A DNA stretch of 64,000 nt, from NCBI RefSeq assembly GCF_003635045.1, contig NZ_RBXT01000001.1, positions 2,666,001 through 2,730,000 of the forward strand, read 5' to 3'. Shown piece after piece: positions 34,501 through 43,995 of this stretch (its first letter is position 1; every line of letters starts with the position of its first letter). The stretch comes from Terracoccus luteus. Its GTDB lineage: Bacteria; Actinomycetota; Actinomycetes; Actinomycetales; Dermatophilaceae. Below the pieces are notes generated by a model. It was not told the origin of the DNA and made no database searches. It was given only the letters and a program-made list of their open reading frames with translations. The position numbers and the translations under genes were made by a program.

Positions 34501-34574
34501 AGCCGCTTATCGGAATCGAACCGATGACCTATTCATTACGAGTGAATCGCTCTGGCCGACTGAGCTAAAGCGGC
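34501..34574 (-). tRNA. tRNA-Thr (anticodon CGT)
   Basis: The minus strand folds as a full cloverleaf: acceptor GCCGCTT/AAGCGGC, D stem GCTC/GAGC, anticodon stem ATTCA/TGAAT around loop CTCGTAA, T stem ATCGG/CCGAT with loop TTCGATT, discriminator T. The anticodon CGT reads ACG, a common Thr codon here. The CCA end is not encoded. Confidence 0.97.
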
Positions 34575-34640
34575 GCGGGGGTGAGCCCGGCTGCGAGTAT
34601 ACGCAGGGCCCGGCGGCCGTGAGAAATCGGCCTCCGACGC

Positions 34641-36419
34641 TCAACGGGCGGCGCAGACGTAGCCGTCCTGGGGCGCGAGCGAGCGGCTGAGGAAGTCGTC
34701 GACGACCCGGTCGGCGCAGGGCGTGCCGTTGGCGTAGGCACCGTGTCCCTCGGCGTCGACGTCGACGTAGCGGGAGTCGTCGAAGAGCTTGGCGAGGTAG
34801 GCGGTGTCCTCGATGGGGGTGACGGGGTCGCGCTCGTTGCCGATGACGAGCACGGGCGCGGACGGGCTCGAGCCGACGTACGGCTGGTTGCGCACCTTGC
34901 CGGTCCAGCCGTCGCAGCTCGCGCCGTGGCCGAGCGCCACCCGGGCCCACAGCGGGTGCGACTCGCGCACGGTGCTGCTCGGCGACAGGGCGTCCCAGCC
35001 GGACCTGGGCCAGTCGGAGCACAGCACCGGCAGGGCGTTGCGCTCGAAGCTGGGCGAGCGGTAGGCGCCCTCGTCGTCGCGCTCGACCATCCAGGTCGCG
35101 AACTCGGCGAGGGAGACCCCGTCACCCTGCTCGACCGCCTCCTGGAGGGCGGGGACGAGCTCGCTCCACGACTCGGGGTCGTCGAGGCCGCGCTCGATGG
35201 CGGTCGCCGCCCAGCCCTGGGTCAGCCTCGGCAGGACCTCGTCCTCGGTCGGCAACGGGCGCTTCTCGAGGTCGTCGACGAAGGCGACCAGCCGCTGCTC
35301 CAGCCGCTCCCGGGTGTCACCGAGGGAGCAGCTGTCGTAGTCGACGCAGGAGGACGCCAGCTCGTCGAGGGCGTCGTCGAAGACCGCCGCGTAGCCGGCG
35401 GCCTCGGCGTCGACGCGCGACTGCAGCGGGTCGCCGATGGTGCCGGTACCCGAGAAGGGCGCGGCCGAGTCGAGCACGACGTGCCCCACGCGGGTCGGGA
35501 AGAGGTGGGCGTACTCGGCACCGATGAACGTGCCGTAGCTGATGCCGAGGTAGCCGAGGCGCGTGTCACCGACGGCCGACCGCATGATGTCGAGGTCGCG
35601 CGCCACCCACTCGCTGCCCATGTTGCGGGCGAGGTCACCCCCACGCCGGAGGCACCCCCGCAGCCGGTCGGAGGCCGCCTTCGCGACGGCCGTGACCTCG
35701 GCGGCGGAGTCGGGCGTCGGGTCGGCGGCGTGCTGCGCGTCGAGGTCGGCGTCGGTGAGGCAGTCGAAGCCGCCCGACCGCCCGATGCCGCGAGGGTCGA
35801 AGCCGACGACGTCCCACCGGGCCAGCACGTCGGGGCCGAAGTACGACGCGGCGTCGGCGGCGAGGTCGATGCCGGACTCCCCCGGCCCGCCGGGGTTGAC
35901 GAAGAGCGTGCCGAGGCGTGCGGCGGGGTCGGAGGCGGGCGCCCGGTGCAGGGCCACCTGCAGGCTCGCGCCGGTGGGCCGGTCGTAGTCGACCGGCACC
36001 CGCACCGTCGCGCAGTCGTGGCCGGCCCCCTCGTCGTCGGGGTCGGCGTACTCGTAGTCGTCGTCGGGGCAGTCGCCCCAGGCGAGGCGCTGGCCGTAGA
36101 ACGCGCGCAGCTGGGCCGGCTCGGGGGCGACGCCGCCGCTCGGCACGAAGGCGGCCTGCTGCGGCGGGGTCTTCCACGGCGCGGACGGGTCGGTCGGGTC
36201 CGTGGTCGCGGGGCTGGTCGCCGATCCCGCCCCGGTGGGCCCGCTCGTCGTCCCCGAAGCCGGCCGACCGGCATCCACCTGGCCACCGGCACTACCGGGA
36301 CCACCGGTCGCGAGCGCGACGAGGGCGCCGAGCACGACGACGGAGGTCAGGGCGACGAGCCCGCCCCGGCGCCGGTCGGCCGTACGTTCGGCGCGGGCCG
36401 CCGACGTGGGCCCGGTCAC
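34641..36419 (-). CDS. Secreted alpha/beta hydrolase, TAP-like (paralogue 3 of 3)
   Basis: The 592-residue protein has an N-terminal hydrophobic anchor (GGLVALTSVVVLGALVALATGG) and a Gly/Thr/Pro linker. The hydrolase domain shows oxyanion motif LFVNPGGPGESG, WDVVGFDPRGIGRS, nucleophile elbow YLGISYGTFIGAEY (Ser), and the C-terminal TAP-like domain with VLVIGNERDPVTPIEDT (Asp) and VDAEGHGAYANGTPC (His). This family includes tripeptidyl aminopeptidases of Streptomyces. Cys pairs suggest disulfides outside the membrane. The GTG start overlaps the stop of the next paralogue by 4 nt. Confidence 0.9.
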   Translation of the reverse strand: MTGPTSAARAERTADRRRGGLVALTSVVVLGALVALATGGPGSAGGQVDAGRPASGTTSGPTGAGSATSPATTDPTDPSAPWKTPPQQAAFVPSGGVAPEPAQLRAFYGQRLAWGDCPDDDYEYADPDDEGAGHDCATVRVPVDYDRPTGASLQVALHRAPASDPAARLGTLFVNPGGPGESGIDLAADAASYFGPDVLARWDVVGFDPRGIGRSGGFDCLTDADLDAQHAADPTPDSAAEVTAVAKAASDRLRGCLRRGGDLARNMGSEWVARDLDIMRSAVGDTRLGYLGISYGTFIGAEYAHLFPTRVGHVVLDSAAPFSGTGTIGDPLQSRVDAEAAGYAAVFDDALDELASSCVDYDSCSLGDTRERLEQRLVAFVDDLEKRPLPTEDEVLPRLTQGWAATAIERGLDDPESWSELVPALQEAVEQGDGVSLAEFATWMVERDDEGAYRSPSFERNALPVLCSDWPRSGWDALSPSSTVRESHPLWARVALGHGASCDGWTGKVRNQPYVGSSPSAPVLVIGNERDPVTPIEDTAYLAKLFDDSRYVDVDAEGHGAYANGTPCADRVVDDFLSRSLAPQDGYVCAAR

Positions 36420-38053
36420 CGGCAGGCCAGCCCGTCGCGGGGCACGGTGCCGGCCGTGAGGTAGGCGTCGACGGCACCGTCGACGCACGAGCTGCCGGTG
36501 AGGTACGTGCCGTGGCCGTCGTGGTCGGAGGTGACCAGCACCCCGGAGTCGAGGTCGGCGGCGAGCTGCTTCGTGCCCCCGATGGGCGTGGCCGGGTCAC
36601 GGAGGTTGCCGATGACGAGGATGGGAGCGGCGCCGGTGGCGAGGGTGGCACCCTTCGGCGTCCGGCCGGCCGCGGGCCACGTGCGGCAGGTGTCGTAGAG
36701 CAGGCCGGTCATGCGCGCCCACAACGGGTGCTCGCGCTGGGCCGTGGCCCGCGCGGCGGAGAGCGCCGGGGTGTCGGGGGTGCGGGGCCAGTCGGCGCAG
36801 CGCACGGGGATCATCGCCTGCAGGTAGGTCGAGGGCGCGTAGCGCCCGGTCGCGCTGCGCTCGACGACGCTCATGGCGCGGGCGAGCAGGATGTCGCCCT
36901 GACCGGTGCGGGCCTGCGCCAGCCCCTCGTTGAGGGTCGGCCAGCTCTGGTCGGAGTAGAGACACATGAAGACGGCGAAGCTCGCCCAGCCCTCGCCGAT
37001 GGTGGTCAGGCCGGGCTTGGCCGTCTTGAGCCCGGTGCGCTCGACGCGGTCGAGCAGGTCGACGAGCTCGCCACGCGCGGCCGCCCGGTCGCGCCCGAGG
37101 GCGCAGTCGGACCGGGCGACGCACCAGTCGATGAAGGCGTCGATGGACGACTCGAAGCCCTGGATGTCGTAGGTCATCTCCTGGGTCTCGGTCTGGTTCG
37201 GCGACAGGGCCGAGTCGAGCACGAACCGACCCACCGTGGCCGGGAAGAGGTCGGCGTAGGTGGCGCCGAGGAAGGTGCCGTAGCTGACCCCGAAGAAGTT
37301 GAGCCGCGCGTCGCCGACGAGCGAGCGCAGCACGTCGAGGTCGCGGGCCACCTCGGCTGTGCTCATGTGCAGTGCCCGCTCACCCCCCGAGGCCGCGCAC
37401 CGGGCGGTGACCGCGTCGGCGTCGGCCAGTAGCTTCGCCCTCTCGGCCGCGGTGTCAGGGGTCGGGTCGTCGGCGAAGAGGAGGTCCATGTCGGCATCGG
37501 TGAGGCAGCCGACCGGGTCGGACTCGCCGATGCCACGGGGGTCGAAGCCGACGATGTCGTAGTGGGCGCGGATCTCGTCGCTGAAGACGAACTGGGCGTA
37601 CTGCGCGTACTCGAGCCCGGAGCCCCCCGGGCCGCCGGGGTTGATGAAGAGCGTGCCGAGCCGCTTCGCGGGGTCGGATGCCGGCACCTTGCGCAGCGCG
37701 AGCCCGAACCGGTCCCCGGTGGGGCGGGCGTAGTCGACCGGTACCTCGGCGGTGCCGCACAGGTCGCTGGTCTGCCCGTCGCAGGCCGACCACGAGAGCG
37801 ACTGCGTGTAGAAGGCGTCGAGGGCGGCGTCGTGGTCGCCCGGCGCCCCCGGGGCGGCGGGACCCGGTGCACCGGTGCTGCCGGACGTCACGGCGGGCGC
37901 CGCGGCCGTCGTCGACGGGTTGGTCGCCCCGCGGCCGGACAGCCCCCACACCGTGAGCGCCGTGACGAGTACGAGGCCCAGGACGACGAGCGAGGCGACG
38001 ACAGGGCGCCGGGCGGACCCCGCGGGGGTCGTCGGCGGCGGGCCGGTCAGCAC
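36416..38053 (-). CDS. Secreted alpha/beta hydrolase, TAP-like (paralogue 2 of 3)
   Basis: The 545-residue protein has a membrane anchor (VVASLVVLGLVLVTALTVWGL) and an Ala/Pro/Gly linker. The hydrolase motifs are LFINPGGPGGSG, YDIVGFDPRGIGESDPV, the nucleophile elbow FFGVSYGTFLGATYADLFP, ILVIGNLRDPATPIGGT and the His in TSDHDGHGTYL. Likely an exported aminopeptidase or esterase. Start and stop overlap both neighbours (7 nt with paralogue 1, 4 nt with paralogue 3), so the three are translated as one unit. Confidence 0.9.
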   Translation of the reverse strand: MLTGPPPTTPAGSARRPVVASLVVLGLVLVTALTVWGLSGRGATNPSTTAAAPAVTSGSTGAPGPAAPGAPGDHDAALDAFYTQSLSWSACDGQTSDLCGTAEVPVDYARPTGDRFGLALRKVPASDPAKRLGTLFINPGGPGGSGLEYAQYAQFVFSDEIRAHYDIVGFDPRGIGESDPVGCLTDADMDLLFADDPTPDTAAERAKLLADADAVTARCAASGGERALHMSTAEVARDLDVLRSLVGDARLNFFGVSYGTFLGATYADLFPATVGRFVLDSALSPNQTETQEMTYDIQGFESSIDAFIDWCVARSDCALGRDRAAARGELVDLLDRVERTGLKTAKPGLTTIGEGWASFAVFMCLYSDQSWPTLNEGLAQARTGQGDILLARAMSVVERSATGRYAPSTYLQAMIPVRCADWPRTPDTPALSAARATAQREHPLWARMTGLLYDTCRTWPAAGRTPKGATLATGAAPILVIGNLRDPATPIGGTKQLAADLDSGVLVTSDHDGHGTYLTGSSCVDGAVDAYLTAGTVPRDGLACR

Positions 38054-39657
38054 GTCGTGCCGTCCTCGGGAGCGGTGCCCTGCACGTAGTAGGCGTCGAT
38101 GGCGTCGTCGATGCACGAGTTGCCGCGCATGTAGGCGGTGTGGCCGTCACCGTCGCGGGTCAGCAGCGTCGCGTCGGCCAGCTGGTCGCGCAGGCGCTTG
38201 CTCCACTCGTAGATCGTCGCGGGGTCGCGGGTCGTGCCGACGACGACGATGGTGTTGCTGCCCTCCGCGTGGATCTCGTGCGGCGGGGTGCCGCCCGTGA
38301 CGGGCCACTCGCCGCACGGCAGGGCCCCCCAGGCGAGCATCGGGCCCCACGTCGGCGCGCTCTTGGCGAACTCCTCGGCGTAGCCCTCGTAGGCCGCGAG
38401 GTCGGGGCTGTCGGGGCGGTCGAGGCAGTTGACGGCGTAGATGACCTCGAGGAGGTTGCCGGTGTAGCGGCCACCGGGGTCGCGGTCGGCGTACTGGTCG
38501 GCGAGGGCCATGAGGCCGGCGCCGTTGCCGTTCGACGCCTCGCGCAGCGCGTCGGTGAGGATGCCCCACGAGCCCTCGTCGTAGAGGGCCTGACCGAGGC
38601 CGAGCGAGGCCCACGCCTCGTTGAGCTCGGGCACGGCGGTGTCACCGGTGGGCAGCGGGTCGCGGTCGACCCGGGCGAGGAAGTCGCGGATCCACTGCAT
38701 GCCGCCGTCGACGGTGTCGCCGAGCAGGCAGTCGCCGTCGTCGATGCACGACCGCACGTAGGCGCGGGTGGCGAGCTCGAAGCCGCGGGCCTGCCCCTCG
38801 CCCATCTCGGCGCTGGTGAGGTCGGGCGGCACGACGCCGTCGAGCACGAACCGGCCGACCCGCTTCGGGAAGAGGTCGGCGTACGTCGAGCCGAGGAAGG
38901 TGCCGTACGACTTGCCGAGGTAGTTCAGCTGGGCGTCGCCGAGGGCCGCCCGCAGCACGTCCATGTCCTTGGCGGCGTCGACGGTGCTGACGTGCGGCAG
39001 CAGCGTCGGGTTCTTCTGCTCGCAGCCGTTCGCCATGCGCTTCGCCTCACCGAGCAGCTGCTGCTGCTCGGCGGCGTCGTCGGGCGTCGGGTCGGTGCTC
39101 AGGAAGGTGTCCATCTGGCTGTCGTCGAGGCAGTCGATCGGGGCCGACCGGCCCACGCCCCGGGGGTCGAAGCCGACGACGTCGAAGTACCGGCGCACCG
39201 ACTGGCCGACGATGCGGTCGGCCGCCGCGGCGTAGTCGACGCCGGAGCCGCCCGGCCCGCCGGGGTTGACGACGAGGGAGCCCAGCCGCTTGCCCTGGTC
39301 GGACGCCCTGACCCGCAGCAGGGCGAGCTCGATGTCACCGCTCGCGGGGTCGGCGTAGTCGACCGGCACCCGCAGCTTCGCGCACTCGAAGGACGAGCAC
39401 CCGCTCCACGTCAGCCGCTGCCCGTAGTAGCCCGCGAGGTCGGCAGCCGGGGCTTCGGTCGCGGACGCGCTGACGGTGGGCGCCACCGGGGTGGGCCCGC
39501 CCGTCGTGCAGGCCCCGACGAGCAGGAGCGCGACGACCGCGGCCATCGCCCGCAGGCCCCGCAGGCCCCGCAGGCCCCGCAGGCCCCGCGGCGCCCGCGG
39601 ACCCGGCACCGGGCGCCGGGCGCCGTGGGGGGTCGGGTCGAGCACGCGGCGCCTCAT
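38047..39657 (-). CDS. Secreted alpha/beta hydrolase lipoprotein, TAP-like (paralogue 1 of 3)
   Basis: The 536-residue protein carries the lipobox LLVGAC preceded by MAAVVAL, and the domain motifs LVVNPGGPGGSG, FDVVGFDPRGVGRSAPI, YLGKSYGTFLGSTY (Ser), IVVVGTTRDPATIYEW and RDGDGHTAYMRGNSC (His). ATG 39657 has TACCGT 7 nt upstream, which supports this start. A second in-frame ATG at 39546 would begin right at the signal peptide. The stretch between the two starts includes a 9-bp tandem repeat coding for GLR units. First gene of the three-gene hydrolase operon. Confidence 0.88.
   Translation of the reverse strand: MRRRVLDPTPHGARRPVPGPRAPRGLRGLRGLRGLRAMAAVVALLLVGACTTGGPTPVAPTVSASATEAPAADLAGYYGQRLTWSGCSSFECAKLRVPVDYADPASGDIELALLRVRASDQGKRLGSLVVNPGGPGGSGVDYAAAADRIVGQSVRRYFDVVGFDPRGVGRSAPIDCLDDSQMDTFLSTDPTPDDAAEQQQLLGEAKRMANGCEQKNPTLLPHVSTVDAAKDMDVLRAALGDAQLNYLGKSYGTFLGSTYADLFPKRVGRFVLDGVVPPDLTSAEMGEGQARGFELATRAYVRSCIDDGDCLLGDTVDGGMQWIRDFLARVDRDPLPTGDTAVPELNEAWASLGLGQALYDEGSWGILTDALREASNGNGAGLMALADQYADRDPGGRYTGNLLEVIYAVNCLDRPDSPDLAAYEGYAEEFAKSAPTWGPMLAWGALPCGEWPVTGGTPPHEIHAEGSNTIVVVGTTRDPATIYEWSKRLRDQLADATLLTRDGDGHTAYMRGNSCIDDAIDAYYVQGTAPEDGTTC
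39551..39586 (-). repeat. 9-bp tandem repeat, four units, in the hydrolase N-terminal coding region
   Basis: CGCAGGCCC is repeated four times without change. On the coding strand it reads repeated Gly-Leu-Arg just upstream of the lipoprotein signal peptide. Confidence 0.9.
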
Positions 39658-39664
39658 GGCGCAC

Positions 39665-39670
39665 ACGGTA
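39665..39670 (-). promoter_or_regulatory. -10 box of the hydrolase operon
   Basis: On the minus strand TACCGT lies 7 nt before the ATG at 39657. Confidence 0.45.
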
Positions 39671-39775
39671 ACCCGGGATGCCGACAGCACCCGTCCCGCG
39701 AGTGGGTGCACCCACGGTCGTGACCGTTCCGCAGCCTCGTCCCGGCTCAGGGGGCCTCCGCGGGCTCCGGCGGGG

Positions 39776-40936
39776 TCAGGCCCCGAGGTCGCGGGGCACC
39801 CGCAGCTGCAGCGCCATCGCTTCGAGGGCGAGCAGCGGGGGGACGTTGGCGTTGATGCGGTCGCGCGCCTCGGCGATGGCGTCGAGGCAGCCCAGCAGCG
39901 CCTCGGCGGTGAACACCCGGGCCAGGGCCCGCACCCGGTCGATGGCGTCCTGGTTGACGAGCTCGACGGTCGACCCGAGGGCGAGCACGAGGGCGTCGCG
40001 GTACACCGACGCGAGGTCGACGAGCGCGCGGTCGACGACGTCGCGCCCGAACCGGGTGGCCCGGGTCTTCTGCTCCTTCTCGAGCGCGGTCAGCTGCGAG
40101 CGGATGTGCGGCGGCTGCGTGCGGGCGGCCGGGTCGGCGCCGAGCACCTCGAGCAGGTGGGCCCGCTCGGCGGCGTCACGCTCGGCCCCGCTCGCGCTCG
40201 ACTCCTCGTCGGCGATCTGCGCGAGGTCGGCAGCGGCACCGATCGCGTCGCCCACCCCGACGATGCGGGTGGCGAGCGAGACGACGTCGCGGCGGCGGAT
40301 GCGGGCGCCCTCGTCGCGGGCCAGCCGCCGGGCCAGCCCGATGTGAGACTGGGCCGCGCGGGCGGCGTAGAGGGCCATCGCCGGGTCGACCCCGTCTCGG
40401 CGCTGCAGCAGGTCGGCGACCGCGTGCACCGGGGGCGTGCGCAGCCGCACGTGCCGCGACCGCGAGCGCAGCGTGATGATGACGTCCTCGAGGCTCGGCG
40501 CGCAGAGCATCCAGACCGTGCGCGGCGTCGGCTCCTCGAGCGCCTTGAGCAGGGCGTTGGCCGGGGCGTCGCTGTAGGCGGTGAGGCGGTCGGCGTCCTC
40601 GATGATGATGACGCGCCACCGGCCCACGGACGGGCGCAGCGCCGCCTCCTGCACGAGGTCGCGCATCTGCGACACCTTGATCGACAGGCCCTCGGTCGCC
40701 ACGACCTCGACGTCGGCGTGGGTGCCGTCGAGGGCGGTGCGGCACTCGCGGCACTCCCCGCAGCCGCCCCGGGGGCACTGCAGCGCCGCCGCGAACGCCC
40801 GGGCGGCGGTCGAGCGGCCCGAGCCGGGAGGGCCGGTGAAGAGCCAGGCGTGGGTCATCGATGCCTCGTCGGTGGCCGCCCGGGACAGCGTCTCGACGGT
40901 GGGCTCCTGCCCGACGAGGTCGTCCCAGACGCTCAC
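39776..40936 (-). CDS. holB: DNA polymerase III subunit delta'
   Basis: The 386-residue clamp-loader subunit has Walker A HAWLFTGPPGSGRSTAARAFA (residues 28-48; the Lys of the P-loop is Arg, as often in delta'), the zinc module CPRGGCGECRECRT and the VIIIEDADRLTAYSDAPANALLKALEEP segment with the sensor region ITLRSRSRHVRLRTP. The C-terminal collar domain is complete. GTG 40936 overlaps the tmk stop by 4 nt. tmk-holB order is conserved in Actinobacteria. Confidence 0.93.
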   Translation of the reverse strand: MSVWDDLVGQEPTVETLSRAATDEASMTHAWLFTGPPGSGRSTAARAFAAALQCPRGGCGECRECRTALDGTHADVEVVATEGLSIKVSQMRDLVQEAALRPSVGRWRVIIIEDADRLTAYSDAPANALLKALEEPTPRTVWMLCAPSLEDVIITLRSRSRHVRLRTPPVHAVADLLQRRDGVDPAMALYAARAAQSHIGLARRLARDEGARIRRRDVVSLATRIVGVGDAIGAAADLAQIADEESSASGAERDAAERAHLLEVLGADPAARTQPPHIRSQLTALEKEQKTRATRFGRDVVDRALVDLASVYRDALVLALGSTVELVNQDAIDRVRALARVFTAEALLGCLDAIAEARDRINANVPPLLALEAMALQLRVPRDLGA

Positions 40937-41655
40937 GGCGCCTCCGCCCGGGTCGGTGCGGGTCGGGCGGCCAGCGCCGCGTCGACGCGGGCGAGCACCT
41001 GCTCGTGCAGGTCGCGTACCGGTGACGTGGCGTCGACGACGAGGTACCGACCGGCATCCTGCGCGGCGAGGGCGAGGAAGCCCCGGCGGACGGCCTCGTG
41101 GAAGGCGTCGGCCTCGGACTCGAGGCGGTCGTGCTCGGCGCCGCGCCGGGCGCGGCCGACGGAGGCGGGCACGTCGAGCACGATGGTGAGGTCGGGCAGC
41201 AGGCCGCCGACGGCCCAGTGCTGCAGGGCCCGGATCTCGCCCGCGCCGAGGTCGCGGCCGGCCCCCTGGTAGGCGATCGAGCTGTCGGTGTAGCGGTCGG
41301 TGACGACGACGCGACCGGCCCGCAGGGCGGGGCGGATCAGCTCGTCGACGTGGTGGGCCTTGTCGGCGGCGAAGAGCAGCGCCTCGGCCCGGGGTGCGAC
41401 GTGGTCGCCGTGCAGCACGAGGTCACGGATGCGGGCGCCGAGCTCGGTGCCGCCGGGCTGGCGGGTGACGACGACCTCGTGGCCGCGGGCGGTGAGGGCG
41501 TCGGCCAGCAGCCGCACCTGCGTCGACTTGCCCGCGCCGTCGCCGCCCTCGAAGCACACGAAGAGGCCGGGCGACGTGGTGACGGGCGACCCGGCATCCG
41601 TGCCCTCGACCGGGAACGGCCCGGTCGACGGGGGTGCGGGCTCGCTGTCGGTCAC
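40933..41655 (-). CDS. tmk: Thymidylate kinase
   Basis: The 240-residue enzyme phosphorylates dTMP. It has P-loop FVCFEGGDGAGKSTQVRLL (about 30-48), the RQPGGTELG segment, DRYTDSSIAYQGAGRDLG and a C-terminal LID. The GTG at 41655 is chosen because AGCCTA/TAGGCT lies 7 nt upstream on the minus strand; a longer frame from 41685 exists. An acidic, Pro-rich N-terminal extension of about 25 residues precedes the fold. Confidence 0.93.
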   Translation of the reverse strand: MTDSEPAPPSTGPFPVEGTDAGSPVTTSPGLFVCFEGGDGAGKSTQVRLLADALTARGHEVVVTRQPGGTELGARIRDLVLHGDHVAPRAEALLFAADKAHHVDELIRPALRAGRVVVTDRYTDSSIAYQGAGRDLGAGEIRALQHWAVGGLLPDLTIVLDVPASVGRARRGAEHDRLESEADAFHEAVRRGFLALAAQDAGRYLVVDATSPVRDLHEQVLARVDAALAARPAPTRAEAP

Positions 41656-41662
41656 GGGCGGC

Positions 41663-41668
41663 AGCCTA
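41663..41668 (-). promoter_or_regulatory. -10 box of tmk
   Basis: On the minus strand TAGGCT lies 7 nt before GTG 41655. No Shine-Dalgarno is seen. Confidence 0.5.
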
Positions 41669-41744
41669 TGCGAGCGCGCCGACACGGCGCGGGGCCGTGC
41701 ACGGGCGGTCCACCCACCGGTGTACGGACGGCGCGACCGGGCCG

Positions 41745-42833
<1,089 letters not shown>

Positions 42834-42870
42834 TCAGCGGTTCGGGCGGGGCGGTCGCACGCCGCCGGTT

Positions 42871-42907
42871 GGCCTTTCGGCGACCTCTATCTGGCCTTTC
42901 GACGGGG
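42871..42907 (-). repeat. Stop-associated repeat, two units after the renalase-like gene
   Basis: GGCCTTTCGGCGACC at 42871-42885 and GGCCTTTCGACGGGG at 42893-42907 are 22 bp apart and lie 16-52 bp past the stop codon at 42923 (minus-strand sense). Confidence 0.75.
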
Positions 42908-42922
42908 GTGGGCGGGGTGGGG

Positions 42923-43906
42923 TCAGGGGTGGGCGAGGCGGGCGACGATCGCGTCGCCGAGCTCGGCGCCCGACAGCCAGGCGGCCTCGACCCGCGGCTT
43001 GTCCGACCACGAGTCGCCGCACAGCCCGACGCCGTCGTCGCCGAGGTGGTGCGTGCGGTCGCGCGACGACGCCGGGTGCGCGAAGCTCCAGCGCTGCACG
43101 CGTGACCACTCCGGGGCCATGTCGACGCCGAGGATGCCGGTCAGCGCGGCCAGCAGCGCCGGTGCGGCCGCGTCGGGGTGGTCGAGGTTGGCCCGAGCCA
43201 CGTCGACGGTCGAGTGCGCGACGAGGACGGCGGCGCCGTCACCGCGCCGGCGACCGTCGTCGGCGATCCACGACAGGGTGTCGTCGCCGTTGACGAAGGC
43301 ACCGTCGAAGTCGGGATGCGTTCGCTCCCAGAGCCGCTCGCCCCAGCCGGCGAGCAGGGCGAGGGTCGGCTCGAAGTCGTCGGTCAGCTGCGCCGTCGAC
43401 TCGAGGGTGTCGTCGAGCAGTCGTCGCGCCTGGGGGTCGGGCATCGCCAGCACGACGACCGCGGCCCGTCGGCCGTCGACGAGGAGGGCCTCCCCGTCGC
43501 GCGTCACGTGCAGGGCCGTCTCCTGGCGGACGTCGAGGCCGGTCGCGAGGTCGTCGGCGAGGGCCCGCAGCCCCTGCGGGCCGGACCACCGCATGGCGCC
43601 CTGCTTGGGCTCACCGAACGCCCCGTCGTCGACGACGTCGAACGTGTCGGTCCACGGACGGGCGAGGTCGCGCCCGTGCCAGTCGTCGACGACGGCGCGG
43701 AAGCGGTCGTGGGAGACCGTGAAGTACGAGGCCCCGGTATCGATGGCGTGACCGTCGACGGTGCGCTGGCCGAGGCGGCCACCCGGTCGGCGACCGCGGT
43801 CGAGCACCGTGACGTCGTGACCGGCATCCGCGACGACCCGCGCGCACGCGAGGCCCGAGATCCCGGCCCCGACGACGACCACCGACTGCGTGCGCTGCGA
43901 CTGCAT
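42923..43906 (-). CDS. Renalase-like FAD-dependent NAD(P) oxidoreductase
   Basis: The 327-residue protein has the dinucleotide motif SVVVVGAGISGLACARVVADAGHDVTVLDRGRRPGGRLG at the N-terminus (residues 8-46). Later segments DTGASYFTVSHDRF and VGLCGDSWSDKPRVEAAWLSGAELGDAI are typical of bacterial renalase-like oxidoreductases, which oxidise isomeric dihydronicotinamides. The substrate is inferred from family only. No ribosome binding site stands out at ATG 43906. Confidence 0.82.
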   Translation of the reverse strand: MQSQRTQSVVVVGAGISGLACARVVADAGHDVTVLDRGRRPGGRLGQRTVDGHAIDTGASYFTVSHDRFRAVVDDWHGRDLARPWTDTFDVVDDGAFGEPKQGAMRWSGPQGLRALADDLATGLDVRQETALHVTRDGEALLVDGRRAAVVVLAMPDPQARRLLDDTLESTAQLTDDFEPTLALLAGWGERLWERTHPDFDGAFVNGDDTLSWIADDGRRRGDGAAVLVAHSTVDVARANLDHPDAAAPALLAALTGILGVDMAPEWSRVQRWSFAHPASSRDRTHHLGDDGVGLCGDSWSDKPRVEAAWLSGAELGDAIVARLAHP

Positions 43907-43927
43907 GGGGCTCTCATGCCCCGTCGG

Positions 43928-43964
43928 GCGTCGCCCCTACCGGTCGGGCCGGTCGGGGCGACGC
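43928..43964 (-). terminator. Terminator after the MerR gene
   Basis: GCGTCGCCCC/GGGGCGACGC (43928-43937 and 43955-43964) encloses an ACCGG/CCGGT inner stem, giving a long near-continuous hairpin 31 bp after the MerR gene stop. Confidence 0.8.
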
Positions 43965-43995
43965 GGACGGAGGGCGTCCCTCGGCGGGGAGCGGC

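Noticed and set aside
34501-34574. tRNA on the plus strand
   Set aside because: The cloverleaf with correct invariant bases forms only on the minus strand.
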